Under the pieces are notes generated by a model that saw only the letters and a program-made list of their open reading frames with translations, did no database searches and was not told the DNA's origin. The translations under genes and the position numbers were made by a program. Below, piece after piece: positions 16,712 through 25,017 of a DNA stretch of 64,000 nucleotides (position 1 is the stretch's first letter; every line of letters starts with the position of its first letter). The DNA comes from Ancrocorticia sp047501485 (lineage in GTDB: Bacteria > Actinomycetota > Actinomycetes > Actinomycetales > Actinomycetaceae). The stretch spans positions 1,054,001 through 1,118,000 of the forward strand of contig JAZDRN010000001.1 in the NCBI GenBank assembly GCA_047501485.1. Direction: 5' to 3'.

Positions 16712-17446
16712 GTGAAACTGTACCGGGACGAAGCCGTTGTTCTGCGCACCCATGACCTGGGTGAGGCGGACCGCATCGTCACGTTCCTCAGTCGCACCCA
16801 CGGGCGTGTACGTGGAGTCGCAAAGGGCGTACGGCGTACGAAGTCTCGTTTCGGCGCTCGCTTGGAGCCCTTCGCCATGATCGACGTGCAGTTGTACGAG
16901 GGGCGCACGCTCGACGTCGTCACCGAGGTCTCCACGCTCAACGCCTTCGGGCTGACCATTGGACGCGACTACGACGCCTTCACGGCGGCCAGCGCGATGG
17001 CCGAGATAGCCGAGCGGCTCACCGCCGAGGAGGGAGAGCCGGATGAGGATCAGTATCTGCTTCTTGTGGGAGCGCTGAACTCTTTGGCCTCCCACGCGCA
17101 CGATCCCGCCGCGACGCTCGATTCCTACGTTCTACGTGCTCTGGCACTGTCCGGATGGGCTGTGGCCATCTGGAACTGCGCGAGATGCGGTGCTCCGGGC
17201 CCCCACTCGGCATTCCATGTGCAATCTGGTGGGATGGTGTGCGAAGACTGCGTTCCGAGAGGTGCCGCGCACCCATCCGCGGCCACGGTCGAACTCCTGG
17301 GAGGCCTATTGGCGGGGGACTGGGGGGTCGTCGACGCGGCTCAGCCTGCGGTGCGGAAGAACGCGGGATCGTTGATCGCCGCCTATCTGCAGTGGCATAT
17401 CGAGCGGCAGATCAAATCCTTGCGTCTGGTCGGGAGTGCCGATTAG
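16712..17446 (+). CDS. recO: DNA repair protein RecO
   Basis: RecO works with RecR and RecF to load RecA at gaps. The 244-residue protein begins with the OB-fold sequence LYRDEAVVLRTHDLGEADRIVT and has the zinc-binding pair CARCGAPGPHSAF and CEDC in its C-terminal half. The GTG at 16712 is preceded by a purine-rich GGAG-containing segment. The frame remains open upstream into the divergent spacer, but that part is not RecO-like. uppS follows after 18 nt. Confidence 0.94.
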   Translation: MKLYRDEAVVLRTHDLGEADRIVTFLSRTHGRVRGVAKGVRRTKSRFGARLEPFAMIDVQLYEGRTLDVVTEVSTLNAFGLTIGRDYDAFTAASAMAEIAERLTAEEGEPDEDQYLLLVGALNSLASHAHDPAATLDSYVLRALALSGWAVAIWNCARCGAPGPHSAFHVQSGGMVCEDCVPRGAAHPSAATVELLGGLLAGDWGVVDAAQPAVRKNAGSLIAAYLQWHIERQIKSLRLVGSAD

Positions 17447-17451
17447 CGCGT

Positions 17452-17457
17452 TAGACT
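17452..17457 (+). promoter_or_regulatory. -10 box of a probable leaderless promoter for uppS
   Basis: TAGACT, then 7 nt, then the uppS ATG at 17465. No ribosome site is seen in the 18-nt recO-uppS gap, consistent with leaderless initiation in addition to any read-through from recO. Confidence 0.45.
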
Positions 17458-17464
17458 GGTCTCC

Positions 17465-18280
17465 ATGTCTCCCATTCCTCCGCCTCGGCATCCCTCTGGA
17501 GCGACGGCACCCGCACTGGACAAGGTGCCCGGTCACGTCGCCGTCGTCATGGACGGAAACGGCCGTTGGGCCAATGCGCGAGGTCTGCCGCGGATCGAGG
17601 GCCATCGGGCCGGCGAGGCAACACTCATGGACATCGTGGCCGGAGCCATCGAAGTGGGCGTGGGCGAACTGTCCGCCTATGCATTCTCGACCGAGAACTG
17701 GAAGCGTTCGCCGGCCGAGGTCCGCTTCATCATGGGATTCTCGCGCCAGGTGCTGCGAGGCCAGCGCGACGATCTCAACGCCTGGGGTGTCAAGGTGCGC
17801 TGGGTGGGCCGGGAGCCCCGCCTGTGGAAGTCCGTACTCTCAGAGCTGCGCGCGGCCGAGGAACTCACGAAAGACAACACGACCCTGACGCTCAACATGT
17901 GCATCAACTACGGGGGAAAAGCTGAGATCGCGGATGCGGTGCAGCGCATCGGCGCCGATGTCGCCGCCGGGAAGCTCCGGCCGGGCTCCATCTCCGAGAA
18001 GACGATCCAACGCTACCTCTACGCGCCGCAGATGAGCGACGTCGACTTGTTCATTCGTACCGGGGGAGAGCAGCGCACCAGTAACTTCCTCATGTGGGAA
18101 TCGGCGTATGCGGAACTGTTCTTCTCCGAGCTGGCATGGCCGGATTTCGATAGGCGGGAGCTGTGGAAGGCCTGCGCCGCCTACGCCAACCGGGATAGAC
18201 GTTTCGGGGGAGCTGTCGACAAGGTCGGCGGGGAAGCGGCCGATACAACACGGCCCCGTACGGGAGAAACAGAGCTGTAG
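17465..18280 (+). CDS. uppS: Isoprenyl transferase (undecaprenyl diphosphate synthase family)
   Basis: Cis-prenyltransferase that makes the polyprenyl diphosphate carrier for cell-wall synthesis. The 271-residue protein shows the catalytic VAVVMDGNGRWANARGLPR and GHRAGEATL segments, SAYAFSTENWKRSPAEV, and the C-terminal DLFIRTGGEQRTSNFLMWES motif. A proline-rich extension of about 20 residues precedes the first strand. The recO-uppS order is standard in actinobacteria. Confidence 0.95.
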   Translation: MSPIPPPRHPSGATAPALDKVPGHVAVVMDGNGRWANARGLPRIEGHRAGEATLMDIVAGAIEVGVGELSAYAFSTENWKRSPAEVRFIMGFSRQVLRGQRDDLNAWGVKVRWVGREPRLWKSVLSELRAAEELTKDNTTLTLNMCINYGGKAEIADAVQRIGADVAAGKLRPGSISEKTIQRYLYAPQMSDVDLFIRTGGEQRTSNFLMWESAYAELFFSELAWPDFDRRELWKACAAYANRDRRFGGAVDKVGGEAADTTRPRTGETEL

Positions 18281-18332
18281 CGGCCGCGGGGCAAGCCGGC
18301 CATGAACGCCACGCCTTTCTTTCCGACATTGA

Positions 18333-18372
18333 TTGCTAGCATACTATTATGAATGCTAGTATCCTAATATGA
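18333..18372 (+). promoter_or_regulatory. Promoter with two tandem operator-like repeats
   Basis: GCTAGCATACTATTATGA (18335-18352) and GCTAGTATCCTAATATGA (18355-18372) are direct repeats with a 20-bp period, about two helical turns, matching at 14 of 18 positions. The stretch is far AT-richer than its surroundings. TTGCTA (18333-18338), 18 nt and TAGTAT (18357-18362) form a possible promoter, 6 nt before the ATG at 18369. They probably bind the ribbon-helix-helix protein encoded immediately downstream. Confidence 0.6.
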
Positions 18373-18509
18373 GCACCAAGGTTCAGTTCAACGTCTACCT
18401 TCCACCGGAACTGGTGACGGCTGTCAAACACAAGAGCATCGATGAAGGACTCAGTCTCTCGGCACTGGTTGAGAAGGTCCTGCGAGAATATGTAGGGATG
18501 GAATCATGA
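18369..18509 (+). CDS. Small ribbon-helix-helix (CopG-like) DNA-binding protein
   Basis: A 46-residue ORF. VQFNVYLPPELVTAVKHKS fits the beta strand and first helix of the ribbon-helix-helix fold, and LSLSALVEKVLREYVG fits the second helix, so nearly the whole protein is one RHH unit. Such proteins dimerise and bind tandem sites; two 18-bp repeats overlap its promoter. The stop overlaps the start of a VOC-fold gene (ATGA), so the two are coupled. CopG-like proteins are often antitoxins, but the partner does not resemble a known toxin. Confidence 0.75.
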   Translation: MSTKVQFNVYLPPELVTAVKHKSIDEGLSLSALVEKVLREYVGMES

Positions 18510-19198
18510 TCGTTCGCCCCATTCGATTCACGAACAAGCCCGAGGAGCACGTGCGCATCTGCCAGGCACTGGGCGGTCGCCTCTACGGCAGGAGCGATGC
18601 CCCCTGGGTCATCGTCGCCTTCGGGCAGGGCCGAGTGGCCTTCCATGTCCCGCACGGTGAGAATGCTCCGGGCAGCGTCAAACTGGGATTCGAGGTTCCG
18701 GATGTGGTGGCCTGGGCGGCCGAAACCGGCTTCGAGGTCACCGAGGCGCGCCAGGGGCCTTCCGTCGCGATCGCGGCGGGAGACGGCCAGACGGCGATGG
18801 TCGATAACGCCACCCCCGGGGTGGACGATGTGGAGGGGTCGTCGCTCGCCGTCGCGCCACTCTGGTACACGCCGGACGTCCCCGGTGCCCAGAAGGTGCT
18901 CGAGGGCCTGGGCGGAGCGCTCGACATCACGAGCAACAGCGGCACCTGGGCGGACTATCGTTTCGATTCGGGCAGGGTCGCCGCCCATATCGGGGAACGG
19001 GTGGGAGCGGAGCTCTCCTTCTATTTCGACGGAGATATCGAGGCTTTGCGCGAGCGCGTGGAAGCAGCGGGAATCTCGGCGAGAATCATCGACGAAGGAT
19101 ACGGGCGCTCGCTGCGGATCGCGGATCCCGATGCCCCGGACGAGGATATCTTCATCAACGAACAGCAGAGTGATCTCTACGGATATGAGAAGCACTGA
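18506..19198 (+). CDS. VOC (glyoxalase/bleomycin-resistance fold) protein
   Basis: A 230-residue protein with two vicinal-oxygen-chelate repeats: one begins at MIVRPIRFTNKPEEHVRICQ and one around LAVAPLWYTPDVPGAQKVLEGLGG. Typical VOC phrases such as DYRFDSGRVAAHIG and the final YGRSLRIADPDAPDEDIFINE are visible. Metal ligands and substrate are not assignable. Its ATG overlaps the RHH gene stop codon. An almost exact 13-bp duplication (GAGAAGCACTGAC) flanks its stop. Confidence 0.7.
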   Translation: MIVRPIRFTNKPEEHVRICQALGGRLYGRSDAPWVIVAFGQGRVAFHVPHGENAPGSVKLGFEVPDVVAWAAETGFEVTEARQGPSVAIAAGDGQTAMVDNATPGVDDVEGSSLAVAPLWYTPDVPGAQKVLEGLGGALDITSNSGTWADYRFDSGRVAAHIGERVGAELSFYFDGDIEALRERVEAAGISARIIDEGYGRSLRIADPDAPDEDIFINEQQSDLYGYEKH

Positions 19199-19266
19199 CG
19201 GTGAGAAGCACTGACTGATCGTTGTCATCAAATGGAACCGGCGCGGTCCATCGCATGTCGGCGGAC

Positions 19267-19272
19267 TAAACT
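19267..19272 (+). promoter_or_regulatory. -10 box of a probable leaderless promoter for hisD
   Basis: TAAACT, 7 nt, then the hisD ATG at 19280. There is no ribosome site in front of this ATG. Confidence 0.5.
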
Positions 19273-19279
19273 GGTTCCT

Positions 19280-20611
19280 ATGCTGCAGAGAATCGATCTA
19301 CGCGGAGTCACCACCTCACCCGCCGTGCTAGCCGACCGCCTTCCGCGCGCCACTCTCGATGTCGAGAAGGCTGCGGAAATCGTTGCCCCGATCATCGAAC
19401 AGGTGCGCTCCCGTGGTGGGGCGGTGCTGCGAGATCTCGCCGAGCAGTTCGACCATGTGCGTCCGGAGCACCTGCGGGTTCCCGAGGAGGCTCTTCGGCA
19501 GGCCGCCGCGGAACTCAGCGATGAGTTGCGTGAGGCGCTCACTATCTCCATCGAACACAATCGTTCCGGCCACGCCGCTCAGCTGCCGGAGGAGCGCGTC
19601 ACCGAGATCATGCCCGGCGGCTTCGTGCGTCAGCGCTGGGTCGCGGTGCAGCGGGTCGGCCTGTATGTACCGGGTGGCCTCGCGGTCTACCCGTCCTCCG
19701 TCATCATGAATGCTGTGGCAGCCCAGGTCGCGGGCGTCACGGAGATCGCTCTGGCCTCTCCGCCGCAGGCCGAATTCGGCGGTCGGCCACATCCGACGAT
19801 CCTCGCGGCATGCCATCTGCTCGGCATCCGCGAGGTGTATGCGGTGGGGGGCGCCCAGGCGATCGGCATGTTCGCCTACGGCGCCAAAGGCCAAGCGGGC
19901 ACCTCCGACGGGGATGTGCTATGCGAGCCGGTCGACGTTGTCACGGGGCCGGGCAACATCTATGTAGCCGCGGCGAAGCGCCTGGTGCACGGCGTCGTCG
20001 GTATTGATGCGGAAGCGGGTACCACCGAGATCGCGGTGATAGCCGACGGCGAGGCCAACCCCGAGTACGTGGCTTCCGATCTGCTCTCGCAGGCCGAACA
20101 CGATCCGGCCGCGGCCTCCGTGCTGATCACCGATTCCCTCGCTCTCGCGGACTCCGTGGACACGGTGCTCAAGCGCCGCGCGGAGGCGACCAAGCACCGC
20201 GAACGGGTTGAGACGGCGCTTTCCGGTCCCCAGTCCGGAACGGTGCTGGTGGACGATATCGATGCGGCGATCGCTGTGGCCAATGCCTACGGGGCCGAGC
20301 ATCTGGAGATCCAGACGGCCGATGCCGCCGCCCACGCCCGGCGCATTCACAACGCGGGGGCGATCTTCGTCGGCCCATACAATCCGGTGCCCTTGGGCGA
20401 TTACATGGCGGGCTCGAACCATGTGCTGCCCACCGGGGGAACGGCGTCCTTCGCCTCGGGACTCAACGTGCACGCCTTCATCAAGTCGGTGCAGGAGATC
20501 GAGTACACCAAGGACGCCATGGCGCAGATGTATGAGCCGCTGCGGGCGCTGGCCACGAATGAGGATCTGCCGGCCCACGCAGAGGCCCTGGCGGCGCGAT
20601 TGGACGATTGA
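19280..20611 (+). CDS. hisD: Histidinol dehydrogenase
   Basis: Catalyses the last two oxidations of histidine synthesis, NAD-dependent with Zn2+. The 443-residue protein contains VAVQRVGLYVPGGLAVYPS, the NAD-binding IREVYAVGGAQAIGMFAYG and TGPGNIYVAAAKRLV, DLLSQAEHDPAAASVLIT and the C-terminal NHVLPTGGTASFASGLNVHAFIK. The ATG at 19280 matches the usual N-terminus LQRIDLRG; a longer frame to 19232 has no support. hisC-hisB follow only after an interval of unrelated genes (HAD, VIT, Usp), so the his genes form two transcription units here. Confidence 0.96.
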   Translation: MLQRIDLRGVTTSPAVLADRLPRATLDVEKAAEIVAPIIEQVRSRGGAVLRDLAEQFDHVRPEHLRVPEEALRQAAAELSDELREALTISIEHNRSGHAAQLPEERVTEIMPGGFVRQRWVAVQRVGLYVPGGLAVYPSSVIMNAVAAQVAGVTEIALASPPQAEFGGRPHPTILAACHLLGIREVYAVGGAQAIGMFAYGAKGQAGTSDGDVLCEPVDVVTGPGNIYVAAAKRLVHGVVGIDAEAGTTEIAVIADGEANPEYVASDLLSQAEHDPAAASVLITDSLALADSVDTVLKRRAEATKHRERVETALSGPQSGTVLVDDIDAAIAVANAYGAEHLEIQTADAAAHARRIHNAGAIFVGPYNPVPLGDYMAGSNHVLPTGGTASFASGLNVHAFIKSVQEIEYTKDAMAQMYEPLRALATNEDLPAHAEALAARLDD

Positions 20612-21324
20612 TGTTCAAGCACGTCCTATGGGACATGGGCGGTACACTCCTCGACACCTATGCCGACGTCGACGCGTGCCTCTTCGACCATGTGCGCCGG
20701 TATGGCCGTATTGCACAGCTCGTGGAGGTCTCCCGTCTCACGCGCGTGTCGATCGCCCATGCCGTCGACGTGCTGTCGGAGAGATATGGCATTCCGGCCG
20801 CCGACCTCCAAGAGGGCGTTGACCGACTCAAGCACCGCTGGGAACGGCATCCTCCCAAGGTCGCGGACGGTGCCCAGGAGGTAATGGCAGCAGTGCGCCG
20901 CGCCGGTGGATTCAATCTGGTGGTCACCCACCGCGACCGGGCAAGTGCGGAGCTGCTGCTACGAAAGCGGCATCTGGACCTAATCGACGACATGATCTGC
21001 GCTCCGGATGGCTACGCGCGCAAGCCCGATCCGCAGATGTATCACCTGATGGTGGAGCGGCACGGTCTTGAAGAAGCGGATTGCCTGGGCGTGGGGGACC
21101 GCCAGCTGGATTGCGACGCGGCACGGGCTGCGGGTATCTCCGCGGCCCTTCTAGTGCCGGAGATACCCGCACGAGGAGTCAAGGAGGGAAAGGCTGTGGG
21201 GAATACCTCCCGGCGATCGCCCTATCTCGCGGAGCCGACAACTCTTTTCATCACGGGGCTGCGTCAGTTGCTTCCGTTCGTGGAAGCGAAGGGAGAACCG
21301 GACGGGAGTCAGCCGCCCAGGTGA
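20611..21324 (+). CDS. HAD-superfamily hydrolase
   Basis: A 237-residue haloacid-dehalogenase-like phosphatase of the beta-phosphoglucomutase/phosphoglycolate type. Motif I WDMGGTLLDTYADVD has Gly in place of the usual second catalytic Asp position (DxGG rather than DxDG), which would weaken classical phosphatase chemistry. Motif III is in CAPDGYARKPDPQMY and motif IV in LGVGDRQLDCDAARAAG. The ATG overlaps the hisD stop as TGATG. Its end overlaps the convergent VIT gene by 16 nt. Confidence 0.8.
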   Translation: MFKHVLWDMGGTLLDTYADVDACLFDHVRRYGRIAQLVEVSRLTRVSIAHAVDVLSERYGIPAADLQEGVDRLKHRWERHPPKVADGAQEVMAAVRRAGGFNLVVTHRDRASAELLLRKRHLDLIDDMICAPDGYARKPDPQMYHLMVERHGLEEADCLGVGDRQLDCDAARAAGISAALLVPEIPARGVKEGKAVGNTSRRSPYLAEPTTLFITGLRQLLPFVEAKGEPDGSQPPR

Positions 21325-22001
21325 GCGACGGCGAGGCCGATCGCGTAGGTGACGCCCATCGCCAGCAGCCCACCGCAGACGTTCCGTACGATTGCCGGAA
21401 GCTCCGGTGCGCTGCCGAGCCGCGCCGAGGCGGAGCCGGTGAGCGCCAGCGCGAACGTCACCGCGAGAACCGTCACCGGTACGGCCATCGCCGTGGGCGT
21501 GGCGAGAATCGCCACCAACGGGATGATGGCCCCGGTCACGAACGAGAGCATAGAAGCGAATGCGGCGTGCCATGGATTGGCGAGACCGTCCGGATCGATG
21601 CCGAGTTCCCAGTGCGCGTGGGCAGCCAGTGGATCGCGATCCGTGAGCTGGACGGCTACCCGGCGGGCGAGTTCAGCCTCGACGCCTCGATCTTGGATAA
21701 GGGCCGTGAGCTCGTTCAGCTCGCCGGCAGGATCCGCCGCGAGCAACTCGCGCTCCTCCTCGATGGCGGCACGTTCGGTGTCGCGCTGGGTGGAGACGGA
21801 GACGTATTCTCCGGCGGCCATGGAGAGGGCGCCCGCGATGACCCCGGCGAGCCCAGAAGCCAGCAGTGCATGCCCGGTCAACGCAGCACCCGAGACGCCG
21901 ACGACGATTCCCGCCGTCGAGACGATTCCGTCATTGGCGCCGAGCACTGCGGCGCGCAACCAATTGAGACGACTCTGCATTTCCTGAGTCTGAGCGGACA
22001 T
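21309..22001 (-). CDS. VIT1/CCC1-family membrane transporter
   Basis: A 230-residue protein of the vacuolar iron transporter family, which move Fe2+ or Mn2+. The N-terminal part has LGANDGIVSTAGIVVGVSGA and AGALSMAAGEYVSVSTQRDTERA, the family hallmarks. A charged cytoplasmic helical region (about residues 75-135) and three further membrane segments complete the fold. It diverges from the Usp gene across about 270 bp. The metal is not assignable. Confidence 0.9.
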   Translation of the reverse strand: MSAQTQEMQSRLNWLRAAVLGANDGIVSTAGIVVGVSGAALTGHALLASGLAGVIAGALSMAAGEYVSVSTQRDTERAAIEEERELLAADPAGELNELTALIQDRGVEAELARRVAVQLTDRDPLAAHAHWELGIDPDGLANPWHAAFASMLSFVTGAIIPLVAILATPTAMAVPVTVLAVTFALALTGSASARLGSAPELPAIVRNVCGGLLAMGVTYAIGLAVAHLGG

Positions 22002-22198
22002 CTTTCCTCCTTCGTTGCCTTCAAGCTAGGCAGTTTTCTGGAAAGATTCCAGTAAGGAAGGCCTAATTTCAGGGCGTCCTTACCGGGAGAAAAGCCAATG
22101 GTGGCAAGGGGAAAATCAATTTGATCGCATTTTGATAACGACGGCGAGCGCAGCCATGCTAGAGTCGAAGCTTTGGTGACGTGCGCCATAGCGACGGG

Positions 22199-22204
22199 TA
22201 GAAT
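22199..22204 (+). promoter_or_regulatory. Possible -10 box for the usp gene
   Basis: TAGAAT lies about 60 nt before the usp start in the divergent spacer 22002-22267. No convincing -35 was found; nothing else was recognised in this spacer. Confidence 0.3.
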
Positions 22205-22267
22205 GGCCACAAGGGTCAGCGGACGAGTTCTGGCAACCCAGACACGTTGGCCCAGGAGGAGGCCATC

Positions 22268-23131
22268 ATGACTGACGTCTATCCGGTGGTGGCGGGAACA
22301 GACGGTTCTGTTCGTGCTGCGGCTGCCGTGACACAGGCTGCGGAAGAGGCAACTCTGCGCGGTCTTCCATTGCGACTCGTCTACGGATTCGCTCCGCTCT
22401 ACGGCTACGCCGGGCTGGACCCGGTGCCGCCAGAGGATATCCTCAAGGCCTGCCAGGAGGTCCTCGACGCGGAGGTCGAGCGTATCCACAAGGCTTTCCC
22501 CGAGTTGGACGTGACCAGCGAGGTCATCGTCTCCGATCCCTCCGTGGCTCTTGTCGAGGAATCCACCAAAGCGGCGATCCTGTTCGTCGGAGCACGGGGG
22601 CTGGGCGCCGTGAGAAGGCTTCTGCTGGGATCGGTCTCCACTAAGGTTGCGACCTACGCCAAATGCCCTGTCATCGTGGTACGAGGCAAGCCTGGCGACG
22701 CCAAGGGTCCGATCGTCGTGGGCATGTCCCCGGAGGTCGGCTCCAGTGAGGCGGTCGAGTTTGCCTTCAACGAGGCCCGCCTGCGCGGTGCCAGCGTCCG
22801 CGTCGTCCAGTCCCAGCAGCATGCCGCGGCGAACTACGACATGCTCCCCGAGACCGCCATGCGAAGCATGGTGCTGGTGCGGATGGAAGACGCCGCTGGG
22901 CGGGGCCGCGAGGCATTCGAGAAGGTCAGGGAGGCCTACCCCGATGTCGACGCGACCCTGGACATTCTGCAGATCCACGCCGTCGACGCCCTGCTCGACG
23001 CGGGTGAGACCGCCTCACTCATCGTGGTGGGCAAGCACGGCGGCAGCGTGCTTGCGGCTAAGCTCATGGGCTCGGTGACCCAGGGAGTGCTCGGTAGCGC
23101 GCCCGTGGTGGCCGTCATTCCGAAGGAGTGA
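22268..23131 (+). CDS. Universal stress protein, two tandem UspA domains
   Basis: A 287-residue cytoplasmic protein with two Usp domains. The first has VVAGTDGSVRAAAAV and the ATP-binding VGARGLGAVRRLLLGSVSTKV; the second begins GPIVVGMSPEVGSSEA and ends GKHGGSVLAAKLMGSVTQGV. Tandem Usp proteins of this size are common in actinobacteria and often respond to hypoxia or starvation. The start at 22268 is set by AGGAGGAGG 5-6 nt upstream. A strong hairpin follows the gene. Confidence 0.93.
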   Translation: MTDVYPVVAGTDGSVRAAAAVTQAAEEATLRGLPLRLVYGFAPLYGYAGLDPVPPEDILKACQEVLDAEVERIHKAFPELDVTSEVIVSDPSVALVEESTKAAILFVGARGLGAVRRLLLGSVSTKVATYAKCPVIVVRGKPGDAKGPIVVGMSPEVGSSEAVEFAFNEARLRGASVRVVQSQQHAAANYDMLPETAMRSMVLVRMEDAAGRGREAFEKVREAYPDVDATLDILQIHAVDALLDAGETASLIVVGKHGGSVLAAKLMGSVTQGVLGSAPVVAVIPKE

Positions 23132-23159
23132 CGCCCAGTCCAAGGAATAGACAGGAAAG

Positions 23160-23187
23160 GCTTCCCGGGAGGAGGCTCCCGGGAAGC
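23160..23187 (+). terminator. Hairpin terminator after usp
   Basis: GCTTCCCGGGAG and CTCCCGGGAAGC form a perfect 12-bp stem with a GAGG loop, 28 nt after the usp stop. There is no U-tract, which is common for actinobacterial terminators. Confidence 0.75.
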
Positions 23188-23298
23188 ACCGCCCGTGAGG
23201 GCAGCTGGGCCCGATGACCGCAGCGAGAACCGAAGTCATGACGGCACTGCCGCGCGTCGGCATCTTGGACGGCGATGTCCCAGTGACCGCAGTTCTCG

Positions 23299-23304
23299 TA
23301 CCCT
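23299..23304 (+). promoter_or_regulatory. -10 box of a probable leaderless promoter for hisC
   Basis: TACCCT, 6 nt, then the GTG at 23311. No ribosome site precedes the GTG. Confidence 0.4.
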
Positions 23305-23310
23305 AGTCTC

Positions 23311-24414
23311 GTGAGCATTCTTCCTTATCGTCCCGAGTTCGAGAACGAGCAGCCCTATGGTGCGCCCCAACTCGACGTGCCGGTGTGTCTGAACGTGAAC
23401 GAGAACCCCTATGCTCCCAGCGCCGAACTGGTGGCGGATATCTCCCGGGCGGTCGCCGACGCGGCCGGACGGTTGAACCGCTACCCCGATCGCGATTTCA
23501 TGGCGCTGCGAGAAGATCTCGCTGACTATCTGGCGGAGGAATCCGGGGTGGAGATCCCTGCCCGTAGGATCTGGGCGGCCAACGGATCCAATGAGGTGAT
23601 GCTGCACATCCTGCAGGCCTTTGCCGGCCCTGGGCGCACTGTCGTCTCCTTCCAGCCCACCTATTCGATGTATTCCGAATACGCTCGCGATGTCTCCTCC
23701 CGTTGGGTCGCGGGCAAACGGACCGATGACTTCGAGATCGACATGGACGAGGTGCGCGCCGTCCTGAACAGGGAGCGCCCCGCCGTCCTGCTCCTGACCA
23801 GCCCGAACAATCCCACGGGAACCGCGTTGCCGCACGAGCAGATCGTCGAGATCCTCCACATGGCTCGCACCACCGGCCCCCAGGAGGGCATGGCCACCCT
23901 GGTGGTGATCGACGAGGCCTATGCGGAGTTCCGACGCGACGGCGTCCCATCTGCGTTGGAGCTCGTGGATGCCAATCCGCACATGGCCGTCACCCGGACC
24001 ATGTCGAAGGCCTTCGGTGCCGCGGGCCTGCGTCTGGGCTACCTGGCGGCGAGCCAGGAGATCGTCGACCAATTGACTGTCGTGCGGCTGCCCTACCATC
24101 TTTCCGCCATCACGCAGGCGGCCGCCCGCGCGGCGCTGAGCCACAGCGCTTCACTCCGCAAGCAGGTCGCCGAGCTGCGCGGATCTCGAGACCGGCTGGC
24201 GCGGGAGCTGGAGGGCCTGGGACTCAAGACGGTCCCCTCGGACGCCAATTTCATCATGTTCGGAACCTTTGCCAATCGCCATGCGCTGTGGCAGGGGCTC
24301 CTGGATCGTGGAGTTCTCATCAGGGAAGTCGGTCCGGAAGGCTGGCTGCGAGTCAGCGTGGGCACACCCCGGGAGAACCTCGCGTTCCTCACCGCACTCA
24401 AGGAGGTCATGTAA
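23311..24414 (+). CDS. hisC: Histidinol-phosphate aminotransferase
   Basis: PLP-dependent class I/II aminotransferase converting imidazole-acetol phosphate to histidinol phosphate. The 367-residue protein shows VCLNVNENPYAPSAELV, AANGSNEVMLHILQAF, LTSPNNPTGTALPHEQI, the PLP lysine in TRTMSKAFGAAGLRLGY (about Lys233), and the C-terminal LIREVGPEGWLRVSVGT phosphate-binding arginine. The start is GTG and probably leaderless. The hisB ATG follows directly on its TAA. Confidence 0.95.
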   Translation: MSILPYRPEFENEQPYGAPQLDVPVCLNVNENPYAPSAELVADISRAVADAAGRLNRYPDRDFMALREDLADYLAEESGVEIPARRIWAANGSNEVMLHILQAFAGPGRTVVSFQPTYSMYSEYARDVSSRWVAGKRTDDFEIDMDEVRAVLNRERPAVLLLTSPNNPTGTALPHEQIVEILHMARTTGPQEGMATLVVIDEAYAEFRRDGVPSALELVDANPHMAVTRTMSKAFGAAGLRLGYLAASQEIVDQLTVVRLPYHLSAITQAAARAALSHSASLRKQVAELRGSRDRLARELEGLGLKTVPSDANFIMFGTFANRHALWQGLLDRGVLIREVGPEGWLRVSVGTPRENLAFLTALKEVM

Positions 24415-25014
24415 ATGTCACGTACAGCGCGCATCGAGCGATCCACATCCGAGAGCCGCATCAAGCTGGAGATCGATCTGGACGGCACGGGCGAGTCCCA
24501 CATCTCCACGGGCGTCCCGTTCTACGACCACATGCTGACGGCCCTGTCCCGTCACTCGCTCATCAATCTGACTGTCGAGGCCGAGGGAGACATCGAGGTC
24601 GACGTTCACCACACCGTCGAGGACACCGCGATCTGCTTCGGCGAGGCCCTGCGCCAGGCGCTGGGGGACAAGGCCGGCATCCGCCGCTTCGGCGAGGCGA
24701 CCGTGCCCCTGGACGAGGCCCTCGCACGCGCCGTCGTCGACATCTCCGGGCGTCCCTACCTCGTGCACGACGGCGAACCGGAAGGCCAGCAGTACCATCT
24801 CATCGGCGGGCACTTCACCGGTTCGATGACCAGGCACGTCCTGGAGGCCATCGCCTACCACGCCGGAATCTGCCTGCACGTGGACGTGATACGAGGTCGC
24901 GACCCCCACCACATCGTCGAGTCGCAGTTCAAGGCGCTGGCTCGGGCGCTGCGACAGGCCGTCGAAGCCGACCCGCGTGTTACAGGCATTCCCTCTACAA
25001 AGGGTAGCCTCTAA
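24415..25014 (+). CDS. hisB: Imidazoleglycerol-phosphate dehydratase
   Basis: Mn2+-dependent dehydratase of histidine synthesis. The 199-residue monofunctional enzyme has the two metal-binding repeats: FYDHMLTALSRHS with DVHHTVEDTAICFGEAL, and IGGHFTGSMTRHVLEAIAYH with RGRDPHHIVESQFKALARAL. No histidinol-phosphatase domain is fused. It starts immediately after hisC and is followed 3 nt later by a conserved hypothetical gene. Confidence 0.97.
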   Translation: MSRTARIERSTSESRIKLEIDLDGTGESHISTGVPFYDHMLTALSRHSLINLTVEAEGDIEVDVHHTVEDTAICFGEALRQALGDKAGIRRFGEATVPLDEALARAVVDISGRPYLVHDGEPEGQQYHLIGGHFTGSMTRHVLEAIAYHAGICLHVDVIRGRDPHHIVESQFKALARALRQAVEADPRVTGIPSTKGSL

Positions 25015-25017
25015 TAC

